This document shows, piece after piece, positions 1 through 8,139 of a DNA stretch of 64,000 nucleotides (position 1 is its first letter; every line of letters begins with the position of its first letter). A program made the position numbers and the translations under genes. This DNA comes from Gemmatimonadaceae bacterium (GTDB lineage: Bacteria > Gemmatimonadota > Gemmatimonadetes > Gemmatimonadales > Gemmatimonadaceae). A model generated the notes under the pieces. That model saw nothing but the letters and a program-made list of their open reading frames with translations. It was not told where the DNA came from and searched no databases. The DNA is taken from positions 1 through 64,000 of the forward strand of contig JADZCT010000029.1 of the NCBI GenBank assembly GCA_020851455.1, in the 5' to 3' direction.

Positions 1-1
1 C

Positions 2-1132
2 CTGTGGAAGGTCGCGACCACGCGCATCATGCACGAGAGCTTCGAGTTTGCGCGCAACGGCGGCAAGAACCTCCTCTTTCACAACCTCGGCAACGGCCGC
101 TTCGAGGACGTGACCGACAAGATGGGGGCCGGCAGCACGCGCTGGACCCTTGCGGCCGCGAGTGCCGACTTCAACGGCGACGGCTGGCCCGACCTGTTCC
201 TCGCCAATGACTACGGCCCGGAAGAGCTGTACCTGAACGACCAGGGCAAGGGGTTTACGCTCGCGCGCGTCGGGCTCGAGACGACGTCGAAGAGCGGGAT
301 GTCGGCAACGCTGGGCGACGCGCACGACCGCGGGCGGCTGGACGCGTTCGTGACGAACATCTCCGAGAAGGGTTACCTGTTCCAGGGGAACAACCTGCGC
401 CTCAACCTTCTCGACGAGCTCGGCAAGTTCGAGAACATTGCGTCCGGGCCGCTGGTGGACGCCGGCTGGGCGTGGGGAGCGCAGTTCGCCGACCTTAACA
501 ACGACGGGCGCAACGACCTCTTCGTCGCCAACGGCTTCATCTCGGCGGACCCGAAGAAGAACTACTGGTACGACATGGCGAAGATCGCCGGCGCCAACCG
601 CAGCATGTTCGAGGACGCGAACTCATGGCCGCGGATCGGCGACGCGAGCCTGTCGGGGTACGAGCGCGCGCGTGTGCTGCTGAACAGGGGCGAGGCCGGG
701 TGGGAAGAAGTCGCGCAGCGCGTTGGAGTCACGGAGACGTTCGACGGGCGCGCCGTGGCGGTTGCGGATCTGTTCAACGACGGCGTGGTTGACGTGATCG
801 TCGCGAATCAGAACTCGCGGCCCGCCGTCTATCGCAATAAGGTGGAACCCGGGAATCGCTGGGTGGCGGTGAAACTGGTCGCGACCGTGAGCAACCGGAG
901 CGCAATCGGCGCGGAAGTGACGGCTGAGTTCGGCGGGCTGAAGCAGCGGCGCATCGTGGACGGCGGGATGGGATTCGCCGCGCAGAACGACCGGCGGTTG
1001 CACTTCGGGATTGGCGACCGCAGCGGAGTGGATCGGCTCACGATCCGCTGGCCGTCGGGAGCGGTGCAGGTGATGGGTCGGCTCGACGCCGGCATGCTTC
1101 ACGTGATCACCGAGCCGCGAGGTGGAAAGTGA
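2..1132 (+). CDS. CRTAC1-family FG-GAP/VCBS repeat protein with C-terminal ASPIC/UnbV domain (5' partial)
   Basis: Repeated calcium-loop-like motifs (ADFNGDGWPDLFLAND, ADLNNDGRNDLFVANG, ADLFNDGVVDVIVANQ) and an ASPIC/UnbV tail (SAIGAEV...GMGFAAQNDRRLHFGIG...LTIRWPSG). The frame is open to the window edge. Confidence 0.88.
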   Translation: MWKVATTRIMHESFEFARNGGKNLLFHNLGNGRFEDVTDKMGAGSTRWTLAAASADFNGDGWPDLFLANDYGPEELYLNDQGKGFTLARVGLETTSKSGMSATLGDAHDRGRLDAFVTNISEKGYLFQGNNLRLNLLDELGKFENIASGPLVDAGWAWGAQFADLNNDGRNDLFVANGFISADPKKNYWYDMAKIAGANRSMFEDANSWPRIGDASLSGYERARVLLNRGEAGWEEVAQRVGVTETFDGRAVAVADLFNDGVVDVIVANQNSRPAVYRNKVEPGNRWVAVKLVATVSNRSAIGAEVTAEFGGLKQRRIVDGGMGFAAQNDRRLHFGIGDRSGVDRLTIRWPSGAVQVMGRLDAGMLHVITEPRGGK

Positions 1133-1992
1133 GCGATTCGCCCGTCAGGCGTATGCTGCACCCGAAGTACCACGGGATCATCCTGCTGACGCTGCTGCTC
1201 GTGGTGGGCGAGTGGCGGTACGGCATCCTTGGCGGATATTCACGGCTTCTTACCACGCTTGCCGCGTGCACCGGAACCGAGTTCGTCTTCTCGTGGCTCG
1301 TGCGCGGCAAGGGCGCCAACATTCGAAGCGCGTACATGTCGGGGCTTTCGATGGCGCTTCTCACCAAGCCGCTGCCTGGGCTGCTCTGGCCGTTTGCGTT
1401 CGGGGGATTTCTCGCGATCGCGTCCAAGTACGTCATCACGTACAAGAACCGCCACATCTGGAACCCGACCAACCTCGCGATCTGCCTGCTGCTGCTGCTT
1501 GCGCCGGATACCGTGGCCGTGCTGAGTCAGCAGTGGGGGAATGAGTTCGCGACCAACGCGGTGATCTGGGCAGTGGGGCTCCTCATTGCCCTCCGGGCTG
1601 GCGTGCTGCACATCACCATCACGTACGTGATCTGCTTCATCCTCTTCGCGGCGCTGCGCGTCGGGATCTTCGGTGGCACGCTGCTCCCCGAGATTGCGCC
1701 CGTCACCGGGCCGATGTACCAGCTCTTCGTGTTCCTGATGGTTACCGACCCGCGGACCATCGTGCCACGGAAGTGGCCGCAGATCTGGGTGACAGTGATC
1801 ATCGCGGTGGTGGAGGCCCTGATCCGTGTCGCGGGCGACCACTCGGTGCCATACCTCACGCCGCTGTACGCGGGACCTCCGCTCTTCGCGCTAACGATCG
1901 TCGGGCCGATTGCGATGTTCCTGTATCTGCGCAAGTTGAAGCCGCGGGAGCCGGCCGTGCCCGCCGTGGCGGTGGCTGCCGCGACGGCCTGA
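1129..1992 (+). CDS. RnfD/NqrB-like integral membrane protein
   Basis: Polytopic hydrophobic protein with NqrB/RnfD-like segments (SKYVITYKNRHIWNPTNLAI, MVTDPRTIVP). 4-nt overlap with the upstream UnbV gene. Confidence 0.7.
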   Translation: MSDSPVRRMLHPKYHGIILLTLLLVVGEWRYGILGGYSRLLTTLAACTGTEFVFSWLVRGKGANIRSAYMSGLSMALLTKPLPGLLWPFAFGGFLAIASKYVITYKNRHIWNPTNLAICLLLLLAPDTVAVLSQQWGNEFATNAVIWAVGLLIALRAGVLHITITYVICFILFAALRVGIFGGTLLPEIAPVTGPMYQLFVFLMVTDPRTIVPRKWPQIWVTVIIAVVEALIRVAGDHSVPYLTPLYAGPPLFALTIVGPIAMFLYLRKLKPREPAVPAVAVAAATA

Positions 1993-2030
1993 GCAGGGGG
2001 CGGCAGCCGGCCGCTCCTGCACGGCTTCCG

Positions 2031-3587
2031 CTACGGGCGGAATCCGCAGCGCTGGAGCATCGCTGCAACCTCTTCGCGCGCCGAGTCCAGTTTCGCCGCG
2101 CCGGCCAGCATGCTCGCCGCGTTGCAGGGGTACCAGTTGTGCCGCGAGTCGTCGAGGAGGCCGGCGACGTTCACGGGTTCGGTTGCATCGCGCACCGCCG
2201 CGATGACGGCATCGGTGCTCGCTCCGCTGGCCGCGAGCGACAGGCACCGATTGTAGGCCGGTCCGAACGTGGGGTGGCCGGACATCATGAATCCGTCGCC
2301 GGCGAGTCCGGGCTTGCCGAGCCGGCGCGCCGACTCCGTGTAGGTCGCAGCGGTGAAGTAGAGGTGCGAGAGCGCGGTGAAGCGCGGCCAGTCGCTGAAC
2401 GCGCCATAGAGCGCCCCAACGAGGCGGGCCGTAACGTCCAGCTCGGCGCCGGTGCGAACGGCGTGTGACGACAGGGCAGCAGAGAGCGCCGTCGGCGAAC
2501 CCCAGTGGTCGCTGACCGCGGCGGCCACCCGCTGCACGCCCAGCAGGGTAAGGGGAAACCCGGTCGAGAGCAGCGGGTCCACGATCCCGGCCGCCGATGG
2601 CAGCATCGCCCAGCCGGCGCCGGCGGCCTGTTCGCTCGCAAACGCCAGCTGCGGAGCCCAGGTGAACTCACGTGTTGGCGCGGCGCCCGCGAACTGGTCG
2701 TGCAGCGACGGATAGAGAGCCAGGAGCCGGCCCCATGCCGCTGCGCCATCGGAGAGCCGCAGTTCGGCAGCGAGCGGAGCCGTGGCGGCAAGCCCGACGC
2801 TCGTAATGCCGTTGTCGAACGGCAGTACCCAGATCCAGCCGCCGTCGAGGATGTGCTGTGTCGCCGCGACATCAGGGGCGTACGGCGGGCCGCCGCGAAA
2901 CGCCCCGGGCGCGACGTCGGCGAACCGCCGAACCCCGGTAAAGTGCGAGTAGAGCCCTTCTGTCGCGGGAACGCCGGGAAGCTGGCGCGTACCGATGGAA
3001 AGTGAGCGGTGCAGGAAGCCACGCGGTCCCGTGGCGTCAATCACCAGGCGGGCGCGCACTTGGAAGGCGCCCTCTTCGTCGCGCCCGTCCGCCACGCTGT
3101 TGCCTTCGGCGAGCGCGATGTTCGTGATCTCGGCGTGGTCGCGGTATTCAGCGCCCGATCGCACTGCCTCGGCCACGAGGAAGTGGTCGAAGTCCGCCCG
3201 GTACCAGTGCACGTCCCCGACTTCGTCGTTGGGGCTGGCCGCGACGAGCAATTGGTTCCCGCGCATCGGGTCGGCTGCGAACGGCTGGCCGCGCTGGTGG
3301 CTGAAGAAGCTGAACCCGCGCTTGAGCCCGCAGCCGACCTCCGGGCGCTCGCGCGTCCAGACGCCATGCTTCGTGAACGGCATCAGCACGGGGAGGTGGT
3401 ACTGTCGCGATATCTCCTCGACCAGCAGGCTCGCCAGCGGAGTGGACGACTCGCCAATCGCAAAGCGTGGATGCCTGCCGCGCTCGATGAGCGCCACCGT
3501 GCGCCCGAGCTTCCTGAGAATCATTGCGAGGAGCGAGCCGGAGAAGCCCGAGCCAATGATGAGCACGTCAACGTCATGGCGGTTCAT
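2031..3587 (-). CDS. FAD-dependent tryptophan-halogenase-like oxidoreductase
   Basis: Starts MNRHDVDVLIIGSGFSGSLLAMILRKLGRTVALIERG (GxGxxG Rossmann), IGESSTP, GGWIWVLPF (variant of GWxWxIP), VDPLLSTGFPLTLLG. ATGA overlap with the upstream gene. Confidence 0.8.
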   Translation of the reverse strand: MNRHDVDVLIIGSGFSGSLLAMILRKLGRTVALIERGRHPRFAIGESSTPLASLLVEEISRQYHLPVLMPFTKHGVWTRERPEVGCGLKRGFSFFSHQRGQPFAADPMRGNQLLVAASPNDEVGDVHWYRADFDHFLVAEAVRSGAEYRDHAEITNIALAEGNSVADGRDEEGAFQVRARLVIDATGPRGFLHRSLSIGTRQLPGVPATEGLYSHFTGVRRFADVAPGAFRGGPPYAPDVAATQHILDGGWIWVLPFDNGITSVGLAATAPLAAELRLSDGAAAWGRLLALYPSLHDQFAGAAPTREFTWAPQLAFASEQAAGAGWAMLPSAAGIVDPLLSTGFPLTLLGVQRVAAAVSDHWGSPTALSAALSSHAVRTGAELDVTARLVGALYGAFSDWPRFTALSHLYFTAATYTESARRLGKPGLAGDGFMMSGHPTFGPAYNRCLSLAASGASTDAVIAAVRDATEPVNVAGLLDDSRHNWYPCNAASMLAGAAKLDSAREEVAAMLQRCGFRP

Positions 3588-4558
3588 GGATTGTTCCCGC
3601 ACGCCGCGCATGCAACGCGCGGCAGCGCTCGCTGTGTGAGGTTCATTTCGTGCATCCGGCCGGCGCGGCGCGTGAAACACGAGGCGCAGGCGGAGAACTG
3701 CCCGAGGTCCCACGTGTCGGCGAAGACGCGTCCCCCGGTGAGCGCAAGGGCGGCTTCGTGCGTACGCTCGAGCGTTGCCAGATCTGGTCTCGAGAAATCG
3801 CCCGATGACATGAGTTCTTCGAGCGCGCCATTGCCTGGCCTGACCGGAATGAGGCTGACGGCGCTTGCGCCATGCTCGAACGCAAACGAGGCCGTGCGAA
3901 CCGCGAGCTCGGCCGCGGCCTCCGGCCGCACGAATGGCGGCTGCACCAGCACGAATGCCCGATGCGCGATGCCGGCGGCTCCGAGGAACGCGGCGGCGCG
4001 CGCGTACATGGCAAGCGTGAGCCGCTTGTTCAACGCGCCCAGCAATGCATCGTCCGCCACTTCGAGCCCCATCGCGACCTCGAGCGAACCGCGCATCATG
4101 GCCGCCAGGCGCGGGGCCTGCGGGCCGACCAGCGTGGGGTGACACTCCACGATCGCGTTGTCGAACGGGGCGAGCAAGGCCGCGATGGCTCCGTAGTCGT
4201 CTGGCGGAACCGCTCCGGAGTCGAAGAAGCTCCCGGAGTTGTACAGCTTGATCGTCGTCGCGCCGGCTGCGGCAAGAGGCGGAGTGCCGAGCGCCGCGGA
4301 GATCTGGCGCACGACCGCGCCACTCGCGACGCTGGCACCCGTTGTGTTCTTCCACAGGTCGCACATGAGGCAGCGGTACGGACACTCACGGCTCGAAAGG
4401 AGGACGGTCGCCACGGTGCGTACAACTCCGGCCGCGTCGGGCTCGAGTTCGATGAAGGCCCCGTACGCGGCATCATGGGAGACGGCGTTGCGCTCCGGCC
4501 GTCGCGCGAGAATCCACGCGTCGCGCGCGGCTGACGTGGCCGGGTACGGCGAGTTCAC
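3584..4558 (-). CDS. radical SAM protein (possibly RaSEA/TIGR01210-like)
   Basis: CPYRCLMC (CX3CX2C) cluster motif and a TIM-barrel-like body. GTG start overlaps the upstream stop (GTGA). Confidence 0.75.
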   Translation of the reverse strand: MNSPYPATSAARDAWILARRPERNAVSHDAAYGAFIELEPDAAGVVRTVATVLLSSRECPYRCLMCDLWKNTTGASVASGAVVRQISAALGTPPLAAAGATTIKLYNSGSFFDSGAVPPDDYGAIAALLAPFDNAIVECHPTLVGPQAPRLAAMMRGSLEVAMGLEVADDALLGALNKRLTLAMYARAAAFLGAAGIAHRAFVLVQPPFVRPEAAAELAVRTASFAFEHGASAVSLIPVRPGNGALEELMSSGDFSRPDLATLERTHEAALALTGGRVFADTWDLGQFSACASCFTRRAGRMHEMNLTQRALPRVACAACGNNP

Positions 4559-5874
4559 GCGTACATCGCGAGGAACCGTCGTCTGTAGTCAGATTCCGTC
4601 CATGGCAGCGCGGCGCGCATTGCCGCGGCCGACATTGCGCCGTGCTGGAACCGTCGTTTTTCGTACACGGGCATTTCCACCCCGGTCAACGCGCGCACGC
4701 CGGCAGCTACGATTTCACCCTTGAGCGCGTAGAGGCGGTCCGTATCGTATCCAGTGAGCGTATCCCAGGGTATCGAGCCCGCGATCTCCACGAGCGCAGG
4801 CCGCGTGAACGGGCTGAATCGCTCGAAGCCGAGGTGGGATGCGGTCGCGGAAGTGCGCACGTACGAGCGGCTGAGCCCGCCGGAGTATGTGAGGGAGTGC
4901 TTCATCGTGCCCACGCCCCACCCTTCCTGGTAGAGCAGGGGGTTGTTGACGACGCTGCGGATCGTGAGTTCGGCGTTCTCCTCGATCGGGTAGTCCTTCA
5001 TGTTCTCGTCGCCGCCGTCCCCATCGGCAATGAATCGCCAGTCGGGGTAGCGCTCGTGGACGCCCCGCATCAGCGCGAGCGACACGGCCGCGCATTCCAC
5101 GTCGAGCGCCTTGTAGTCCTCGGTGATGCGGATGACTTCGTCCACGTCGAGGGCGCCAGTGGGCGCCTCGATCGGCTCGAGAAAGAGTTCCATGTCAACG
5201 CTGCGCATGAACTCGCGCGCCTGCTCCAGATCGGGGCCGTCCCCGGCATCGAGCACGAATGCCTTGAGGGCGCCGAGCGGCATTGCCATGCTGCGCATCG
5301 CGTGCGCGATCGTGAGGAAAACGGCGCCGCTGTCAATTCCTCCGGAAAATGCCACGCCTACGGGCGAACCGGCGGGAAGGCGGCGGAGCCAACTCGCTGC
5401 CTCGTTGTAGAGGGCGCCAATGTACGCGCGGCCGATTGCGCCCACGTCGGCGGGCAGCGATCCTGGCCGCGGCACTACGAAGCGTTCGTACGACGGGCTC
5501 GGGTCGGGGCAGCCAACGAGGCGGATGGTCGTGATGTAGTGCGCCGGGACCATCCGCGTGTAGCTGGGATGGAACTGGCCGGCGAAGCCATTGGCGGCGA
5601 GCCAGCCTCGGATGGCGTCTATTCTGTCGGCGACGACGAGCGCGGGGCCGGCGACCTTCTTCGCGAGGAAGAAGCGAATCGGCCGGTCGAGCGAGCGCGC
5701 GATGCGCACTGCGTTGCCGTCCTGCGCGACGATCGCGAACGAGCCGTCAATCTCGCGCACTGCCTCGGGATTGCCGGAGTTGACTCGCGCGCGGGCGTCC
5801 TCGGGCGACAGTGAGTTGAGGCGGTTGAGGGACGGATCGGTGAGGTCTATGACTTCGCCTACGTACGCGTGCAT
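4555..5874 (-). CDS. asparagine synthetase-like ATP-dependent amide ligase lacking the N-terminal glutaminase Cys
   Basis: PP-loop VGVAFSGGIDSGAVFLTIA and DGDGGDENMKDYP; N-terminal Ntn-like domain begins MHAY rather than MC. Confidence 0.75.
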   Translation of the reverse strand: MHAYVGEVIDLTDPSLNRLNSLSPEDARARVNSGNPEAVREIDGSFAIVAQDGNAVRIARSLDRPIRFFLAKKVAGPALVVADRIDAIRGWLAANGFAGQFHPSYTRMVPAHYITTIRLVGCPDPSPSYERFVVPRPGSLPADVGAIGRAYIGALYNEAASWLRRLPAGSPVGVAFSGGIDSGAVFLTIAHAMRSMAMPLGALKAFVLDAGDGPDLEQAREFMRSVDMELFLEPIEAPTGALDVDEVIRITEDYKALDVECAAVSLALMRGVHERYPDWRFIADGDGGDENMKDYPIEENAELTIRSVVNNPLLYQEGWGVGTMKHSLTYSGGLSRSYVRTSATASHLGFERFSPFTRPALVEIAGSIPWDTLTGYDTDRLYALKGEIVAAGVRALTGVEMPVYEKRRFQHGAMSAAAMRAALPWTESDYRRRFLAMYA

Positions 5875-5953
5875 CGGCGGCTCCGGTGGGATCGTTGCTG
5901 CTCCGGTAGTGTAATCGGCTTGCGCGCATCGGGTGGCGGCCGGCGCCGCGCGA

Positions 5954-7396
5954 TCAATCCCACCAGCCGTGCAGGAACCACTGGCCGCCGGCGGCTGGCG
6001 CCGTGCCGGTCGGACGTCCAGTGGCGTTGCGAAAGATCCAGACGAGCGTGCCCTCGCTGTTGATGCAGCGAAAATACTCGCGCGCGTACGACCGGACGCC
6101 GTCCCACGCGCGCCCTGACACGCGCTCCGGGCCTGCCGCGCTTACTATCTCGTGCCAGCCGGCGTCGTCCCGGTAGCGCAGGGGCACGATGTGGTCGCGG
6201 CGGGTGCCCGCCTCTACCGTAATGGGAGCAGGCACTGAGGCGAGTTGCAGGTGAAGCTGGGGCCGTGGAGGCGCGGAGTACCGCGAGAGCTCCGGCTCGC
6301 GGGCCGTTCGCACCGCTTCGGCCGGACTTTGCGGCATCCACGTGGTGCGCTCGTCCAGGAGCGGATGCGCCGAGTTGCCCGGTGCGACCACGATGCTGCC
6401 CTGGTCTTCCGTCAGCCGCGCGACCGCATCTTCCGTTGCCTGACTGCTCGCCAGCCCGCGGTCGAACAGGTCGCCCTGGGGCGCCTCTCGCTCGGCGATG
6501 ACCGAGGCGCGCAGCGAGATGCCCGTCACCGCGGCGCGAAGCTTCGCCTGCTCCAGTCGCGTACGGATGAGCCGCAGCCATGTGCGCCGGTTCACCGTTG
6601 CCCGCGACGCGCGAATCACTTCCGTGTGCGCCGACCTGTCAGTGAGCGCGAATTCCGCCGTCAGCTCGCGCGCGCCTTCACCCGTAGATGCAAGCGTTGC
6701 GCATACGCGATCAATGAGGCCGTTGAGGACGAAGAGCAGCCGCATCGGGTCCTTGAGCGCATACTCAACCCAGTCGAGCGACGCGGACGGCGCTTCCGGC
6801 GGCGTCGGCCGGAAGATCAGCCGCGGGTCATCGGCGCGTGCGAACTTCCAGAGCGGCACCGCGAGCGAACCGAGCCGGACTTCGATGGACTCGCGGTCGA
6901 GCGCCGCGAACTCCGCGCAGGTGCTCACGCCTATGCTCGCCAGCAGAGGGCGGAGGCGCGGGTCGGGATCGAGTACGCTGAGCGGGAAGAGCCCAACGTA
7001 CGCGCGATCCGTTCCATGCGGCACGATCGCCAGCGCACTGGCGGGATCGCGCGCGCTTCCGTGCATTGCGGCAACCTGCGCGGCCACCGGCGTGGCGGCC
7101 ACGCCCGCCCGTACTCCGTCAACCCCGCGCCGCCCGAGCAACTCTACGAGTTCGGCCGCGAGCGCGGCCTCGCCATGGCCGGAAAAGCCGTGTGCGTCGG
7201 CCCACACCAGGCCGCATTCGTCGGCCGCCACGCGCGGGGCGCGCGCAAGCAGCATAGCCGCGATTTCAGGGCGGGCTGGCTGGTGGCGGAGATGTGCTGA
7301 TGGTGCGGCGCCGGACCCGCTGGTTTGCCGACCTGACCGGGCCGTTGCGTCCGCGGCGGTCCGCCAGGCCGGACTCCAGAGACAGACGAAGCTCAT
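5954..7396 (-). CDS. imuB: Y-family polymerase-like protein ImuB
   Basis: N-terminal FVCLWSPAW strand, RPTPPEAPSASLDWVEYALKDPMRLLFVLNGLIDRVCATL, and a C-terminal YFRCINSEGTLVWIFRNATGRPTG...WFLHGWWD typical of ImuB; adjacent to imuA. Confidence 0.8.
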   Translation of the reverse strand: MSFVCLWSPAWRTAADATARSGRQTSGSGAAPSAHLRHQPARPEIAAMLLARAPRVAADECGLVWADAHGFSGHGEAALAAELVELLGRRGVDGVRAGVAATPVAAQVAAMHGSARDPASALAIVPHGTDRAYVGLFPLSVLDPDPRLRPLLASIGVSTCAEFAALDRESIEVRLGSLAVPLWKFARADDPRLIFRPTPPEAPSASLDWVEYALKDPMRLLFVLNGLIDRVCATLASTGEGARELTAEFALTDRSAHTEVIRASRATVNRRTWLRLIRTRLEQAKLRAAVTGISLRASVIAEREAPQGDLFDRGLASSQATEDAVARLTEDQGSIVVAPGNSAHPLLDERTTWMPQSPAEAVRTAREPELSRYSAPPRPQLHLQLASVPAPITVEAGTRRDHIVPLRYRDDAGWHEIVSAAGPERVSGRAWDGVRSYAREYFRCINSEGTLVWIFRNATGRPTGTAPAAGGQWFLHGWWD

Positions 7397-8040
7397 GAGA
7401 CTCGACTGGAAGGGTGAACGTGACCCGCTTGTGCCAGCCAGGCGCGCGCACTTCCGCGGTCACGCGGACGTCGCGCGCCTCGGCAGGGTCGCCGAAAGGG
7501 CTTGCCTGCCAGTGGTAGGAATCGGGTGCGACGCGCGCGCACAGGCGGAGCGCCGCCGTGGTTGCGCTGGCTGCGAGGATGGCAAGGGCGCCACCGCCCT
7601 CGTGCGCGGCCCGCGCCAGCCGCACGGTGTCGGCATCGGCAAGCGCATCGGAAGCATGGAACGCCAGCACGACGAGTCGGAACCCGCCGCAGCGGAGCAG
7701 CAGGTCGCCTGCGGCAACGGCTTGCTTCGCTCCCCGCGGGCGCACGAGCAGCGGTCCTTCATTCCATGCCGCGCCGGCCACTGCGCCTGCGGCATCCACC
7801 CAGGCGGCGCGGCCGCCGGCGGCAACTGTAGCGTCGCAGGCGGCGCGCAGCACGGATGTGGCGCCGCCACCGGGCTCGCAGAGCGACAGCTTGCCGAGCG
7901 GGAAGCCGCCGCGGGGCAGTGCACGGTCCATCTCGGGGATCCCCGTGTTCACCGGCCGCACCGTGCGCTGGGCGGCCGGGATCGCGTCGGGAAACTTCTG
8001 CTCGATGAGTGCGCGGAGGGCGGCGATCTGGGCTGACATC
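7266..8040 (-). CDS. imuA: ImuA-like RecA-fold protein
   Basis: MSAQIAALRALIEQKFPDAIPAAQ...VNTGIPEMDRALPRGGFPLGKLSLCEPGGGATSVL; partner of imuB. The ORF-track start at 8912 is an antisense extension. Confidence 0.75.
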
Positions 8041-8139
8041 CTAAGGGAAGGCGAAGGCCGGGGAGGAAGGTAAGCCGAATAAACACCGAAAGCAAAGGCG
8101 TAATGATGTTGACGCGGCATTTCCGGGCGCGGCGCGGGT

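Noticed and set aside
3588-4385. N-terminal extension of ORF 2031..4385
   Set aside because: The extension is an out-of-frame shadow of the radical SAM gene; the real flavoprotein start is the ATG at 3587 giving MNRHDVDVLIIGSGFSG.
8041-8139. Possible SOS (LexA) operator in the imuA-comM spacer
   Set aside because: No convincing palindrome of a known LexA type was found by eye.
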